64,000 nucleotides of DNA from the NCBI GenBank assembly GCA_023410055.1, contig JAEYQK010000122.1, forward strand, positions 7,453 through 71,452, in the 5' to 3' direction. Position 1 is the first letter of the stretch. Every line of letters begins with the position of its first letter. The DNA comes from Acidobacteriota bacterium. GTDB taxonomy: Bacteria; Acidobacteriota; Terriglobia; Terriglobales; Acidobacteriaceae. The notes under the pieces were generated by a model. It did not search any database and had not been told where the DNA came from. It saw only the letters and a list, made by a program, of their open reading frames with translations. The position numbers and the translations under genes were made by a program. Positions 61,775 through 64,000 of the stretch are shown here, in pieces.

Positions 61775-63568
61775 TTATTGCTGGCTCGTCTTCTCCCGAT
61801 AGTACTTCTGCAGCACGTAGAACGCCTTCTTGCGCTGCCCCTGGTCGGAAACCAAACCCTTGCGATTGTAGTAGTCCTGCACGTTGGTGATCATGCGCCG
61901 AGGTGACCGGAAGTCCATCAGCAACCACGGACTCATGCCGGTCATGGACGGGATCTTCGACAGCATCTTCAGTTGATTCTCGTAAACCCTGACCTGATAT
62001 TCCTCGTTCCACTTCTGATCGGCCGGGCCGTGCACGTTGTAGGGTGTCTCGGCGCCGAACTCGCTGATGAGCAGCGGCTTGTCGTACGGGTTGACCCAGT
62101 TGATCTTGTCCATGTCTTCAATCTTGCTTTCGTACCAGCCGACGTATTCGTTCAGTCCAAGCACGTCGAGATACTGGCCCAACGGATCGGACAGCGTGCG
62201 AGTCATGTTCGCCGCCGAGTCGGTGCGATTCATGGCCGCGGTCAGCAGGCGCGTGGAATCAAGCTGACGCGCGTAGGTGGCGATGTTTTTCAGGAATTCA
62301 GTGCGCTCCGGCGTGATGGGCGTTTCGTTGGCAATGGACCAGAGAACAATCGACGCCCGGTTCTGGTCGCGAGCAATGTTGTCGCGCAGCATTTCCTGGG
62401 CGACCTTCAGCGTCGCGGAGTTGGTCCAGGCTGTGTCCCAATAAACGGGAATTTCGGACCAGACCATCAAACCCATGCGGTCGGCCAGACGAGTCATGTT
62501 CTCGTTGTGCGGATAGTGCGCGAGGCGAACGTAGTTGCAGCCGAGTTCCTTGGCCCAGGTGAGTAGGGTGCGGTCGTCGTCTTCACTGAAAGCACGGCCT
62601 CCGCGAAAAGGTGCCTCTTCGTGGATGCTGATGCCGCGCAGGAACACCGGCTTTCCATTCAGCAAGATCTTCGTCCCCTGCGTCTCGATTGTGCGGAAAC
62701 CAATCTGGTCGCGAACCGTGTCGGACGACGACGCGATTCTCACGTCGTAGAGCTTGGGGTTCTCGGGGGACCAAAGCGTCAGCTTTGCAGGGACGCGGAA
62801 TTCGGCGCGGCCGTTGGCGTCGGTGGTGATCGTCTTCTTTATTCCCGCTTCGGGGATTTCAATCGTCACCTGCTCACTCTGCTTGGCGCCGTTGAGTTTG
62901 ACCCATCCGGCGATCTCATTGCCGGAGCCCTTTGCTAGTTGAATGAAGTAGTTCTCAACGAAGCTCTCGGGCACCTCGACTACCTTCACGTCGCGCGTGA
63001 TGCCGCCATAATTCCACCAGTCAGTCGCCAGTGCCGGAACGTATTCGGCACGACGGGCGTTATTGACCTCGACGACGAGGATATTCTGCCCATCCTTAAT
63101 ATTGTCGGTGATTTCAAAATTGAAGCCGGTAAATCCGCCCTCGTGGTCGCCGAGCTTCGCGCCGTTCAGATAAACGACCGTCTTGTAGTTCGCAGCGCCG
63201 AAGTGGAGAAATGTCCGGGTGTTCGGGCGCTTTGTGTAGCTGAAGGAGGTCTTGTACCAGAGCGCGCCTTCGTAGAAGTAGAGCTTCTCGCGCTGCGAAT
63301 TCCAATCTCCCGGGACGTTCAGGACGGGAGCGGCGTCGAAATCGTATTCGATCACCCGGCCATCGGCAGTGGCGGGGTTTTCATTTTCCCACATTCGGTA
63401 AACACCGCCGGTATTGTAAGGATCGGCGAGGAAGTGCCATGCGCCGTTCAGACTAACCGTGCGGCGATCAGGGATGTTGGCGATGAGGCTGGAAGCAGAG
63501 GGTTGGCAGAAGGCAAACGCACTCAATAGTAGAACTGCGGCGAATAACGCTGCGAGAAGTCGTTTCAT
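61775..63568 (-). CDS. Exported glycoside hydrolase family 2 enzyme, beta-glucuronidase-like
   Basis: 597 residues with a signal peptide ending near FAFCQ. The domains are a jelly-roll (about 35-200), an Ig-like domain (200-295) and a TIM barrel (295-590). The acid/base is Glu415 in SIANET and the nucleophile Glu503 in ISEFGAE, both as in GH2. NRK at 568-570 (DYYNRKGL) corresponds to the NxK motif that contacts the carboxylate of glucuronic acid in beta-glucuronidases, favouring a uronide substrate over a galactoside. It is divergent from a sodium/solute symporter, with LacI-type operators between, consistent with use of uronide sugars from plant or microbial polymers. Confidence 0.9.
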   Translation of the reverse strand: MKRLLAALFAAVLLLSAFAFCQPSASSLIANIPDRRTVSLNGAWHFLADPYNTGGVYRMWENENPATADGRVIEYDFDAAPVLNVPGDWNSQREKLYFYEGALWYKTSFSYTKRPNTRTFLHFGAANYKTVVYLNGAKLGDHEGGFTGFNFEITDNIKDGQNILVVEVNNARRAEYVPALATDWWNYGGITRDVKVVEVPESFVENYFIQLAKGSGNEIAGWVKLNGAKQSEQVTIEIPEAGIKKTITTDANGRAEFRVPAKLTLWSPENPKLYDVRIASSSDTVRDQIGFRTIETQGTKILLNGKPVFLRGISIHEEAPFRGGRAFSEDDDRTLLTWAKELGCNYVRLAHYPHNENMTRLADRMGLMVWSEIPVYWDTAWTNSATLKVAQEMLRDNIARDQNRASIVLWSIANETPITPERTEFLKNIATYARQLDSTRLLTAAMNRTDSAANMTRTLSDPLGQYLDVLGLNEYVGWYESKIEDMDKINWVNPYDKPLLISEFGAETPYNVHGPADQKWNEEYQVRVYENQLKMLSKIPSMTGMSPWLLMDFRSPRRMITNVQDYYNRKGLVSDQGQRKKAFYVLQKYYREKTSQQ

Positions 63569-63623
63569 TGGTATCCCTGAAATCGAATGTGGTCCGCACG
63601 CTGCTAAGTCGACGGTTTACGAT

Positions 63624-63637
63624 TGTAAGCGATTACA
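63624..63637. promoter_or_regulatory. LacI-type half-symmetric operator upstream of the GH2 gene
   Basis: TGTAAGCGATTACA has perfect 5-bp arms (TGTAA/TTACA) round GCGA and lies 56 bases upstream of the GH2 start. It shares its arms with the gal operator at 41456-41469. Confidence 0.55.
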
Positions 63638-63787
63638 GACTCTTTTCGTCCAAAATGGAGGATCAGCGCAATTATCGATCCGCAGCAGAGACGTTTGATC
63701 TCCCGGCGAGCGCTCCTGCCCCCATTTCACGCGCGCAGATACGGCAAAAACATCATTGACATCATGTACACAGTCCAGTAACTTTCA

Positions 63788-63830
63788 AGTGCTCCGTAAA
63801 CAGTTGCCAGTGCTCCGTAAACGTTTACGG
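63788..63830. promoter_or_regulatory. Perfect LacI-type palindrome preceded by a tandem half copy
   Basis: CCGTAAACGTTTACGG (63815-63830) is a perfect 16-bp palindrome with the central CG of LacI-family sites. The 14-base sequence AGTGCTCCGTAAAC occurs at 63788 and again at 63809, giving two left half-sites 21 bp (two helical turns) apart. It lies 38 bases upstream of the symporter start. Confidence 0.75.
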
Positions 63831-63867
63831 AAACTTCCGCGATTTGCGGCCACGGATACGTTAAAAC

Positions 63868-64000
63868 ATGACTCCTGCGGCTATCCTTTTTGAGACATCG
63901 CAACAACTGGTTCACTTGTCGTTTGTGGACCTGGTGATCATCGTATTTTACTTTGCGCTCGTTCTGGCGATCGGCTTCATTCTGAAGAAGAGTTCGGGGA
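63868..64000 (+). CDS. Sodium/solute symporter (SSS family), N-terminal part only
   Basis: An open frame from the ATG at 63868 to the window edge, 44 codons. After a short polar start it reads LVHLSFVDLVIIVFYFALVLAIGFILKKSSG. The D-x-x-I-I-x-x-Y-F segment followed by GxxxKKS is the usual first helix of sodium:solute (SLC5-like) symporters. It would import a sugar or uronide. The divergent GH2 gene and the operator region support a sugar substrate (inference). Confidence 0.65.
   Translation, partial: MTPAAILFETSQQLVHLSFVDLVIIVFYFALVLAIGFILKKSSG

Overview
The window looks like chromosomal DNA of a soil Acidobacteriota (Terriglobia-like). This is inferred from moderately high GC, a CadC-like N-terminal domain fused to malectin domains, exported proteins with carboxypeptidase-regulatory-like domains, a class-C serine hydrolase with repeated C-terminal domains, and many short palindromic repeats between genes. 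No rRNA or species-level marker is present, so the assignment is an inference.

Layout. 0-9 kb: the start of a MamK/MreB-like actin overlapping a cell-wall amidase, a VOC protein, a serine hydrolase, a siroheme-dependent nitrite/sulfite reductase coupled to a CysG-type siroheme synthase, and a malectin membrane protein. 9-20 kb: two RND efflux systems arranged back to back around a TetR gene with palindromic operators. 20-27.5 kb: a six-gene hydrogenase-4/complex-I-like operon (hyfBCEFGI order) behind an ArsR gene. Its large subunit has lost all four Ni-binding cysteines, so it is not a hydrogenase. 27.5-28.3 kb: a gene-free block of tandem hairpins and palindromes. 28.3-35.6 kb: rpiB, pgl, a CocE-type hydrolase and two paralogous exported proteins of unknown function. 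35.9-38.1 kb: a radical SAM protein, rpsU and a pstS remnant. 38.1-42.6 kb: the Leloir operon galK-galE-galT, divergent from a LacI regulator with an operator between them. 42.6-49.5 kb: DUF2461, ExbD, a TIM-barrel isomerase, tannase/feruloyl esterase, an acetyl-esterase-like hydrolase, an unknown protein and a radical SAM/SPASM protein. 49.7-58.4 kb: an accessory stretch marked by two truncated tRNA-Pro 3' halves and one intact tRNA-Pro(GGG). It holds a third RND pump with a divergent TetR gene, two decaying gene fragments and a lipoprotein. 58.5-64 kb: yggX, a membrane protein, motA-motB, a beta-glucuronidase-like GH2 enzyme and the start of a sodium/solute symporter with LacI-type operators between the last two.

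How it fits together. The enzymes suggest a heterotroph living on plant-derived sugars, uronides and phenolic esters (galactose pathway, GH2, tannase, esterases, pentose-phosphate genes), with strong efflux capacity, siroheme-based nitrite or sulfite assimilation and flagellar motility. The most unusual items are the Ni-less Hyf-like complex, the paralogous exported pair, a palindromic repeat translated in frame within cysG, and the tRNA-Pro integration scars.
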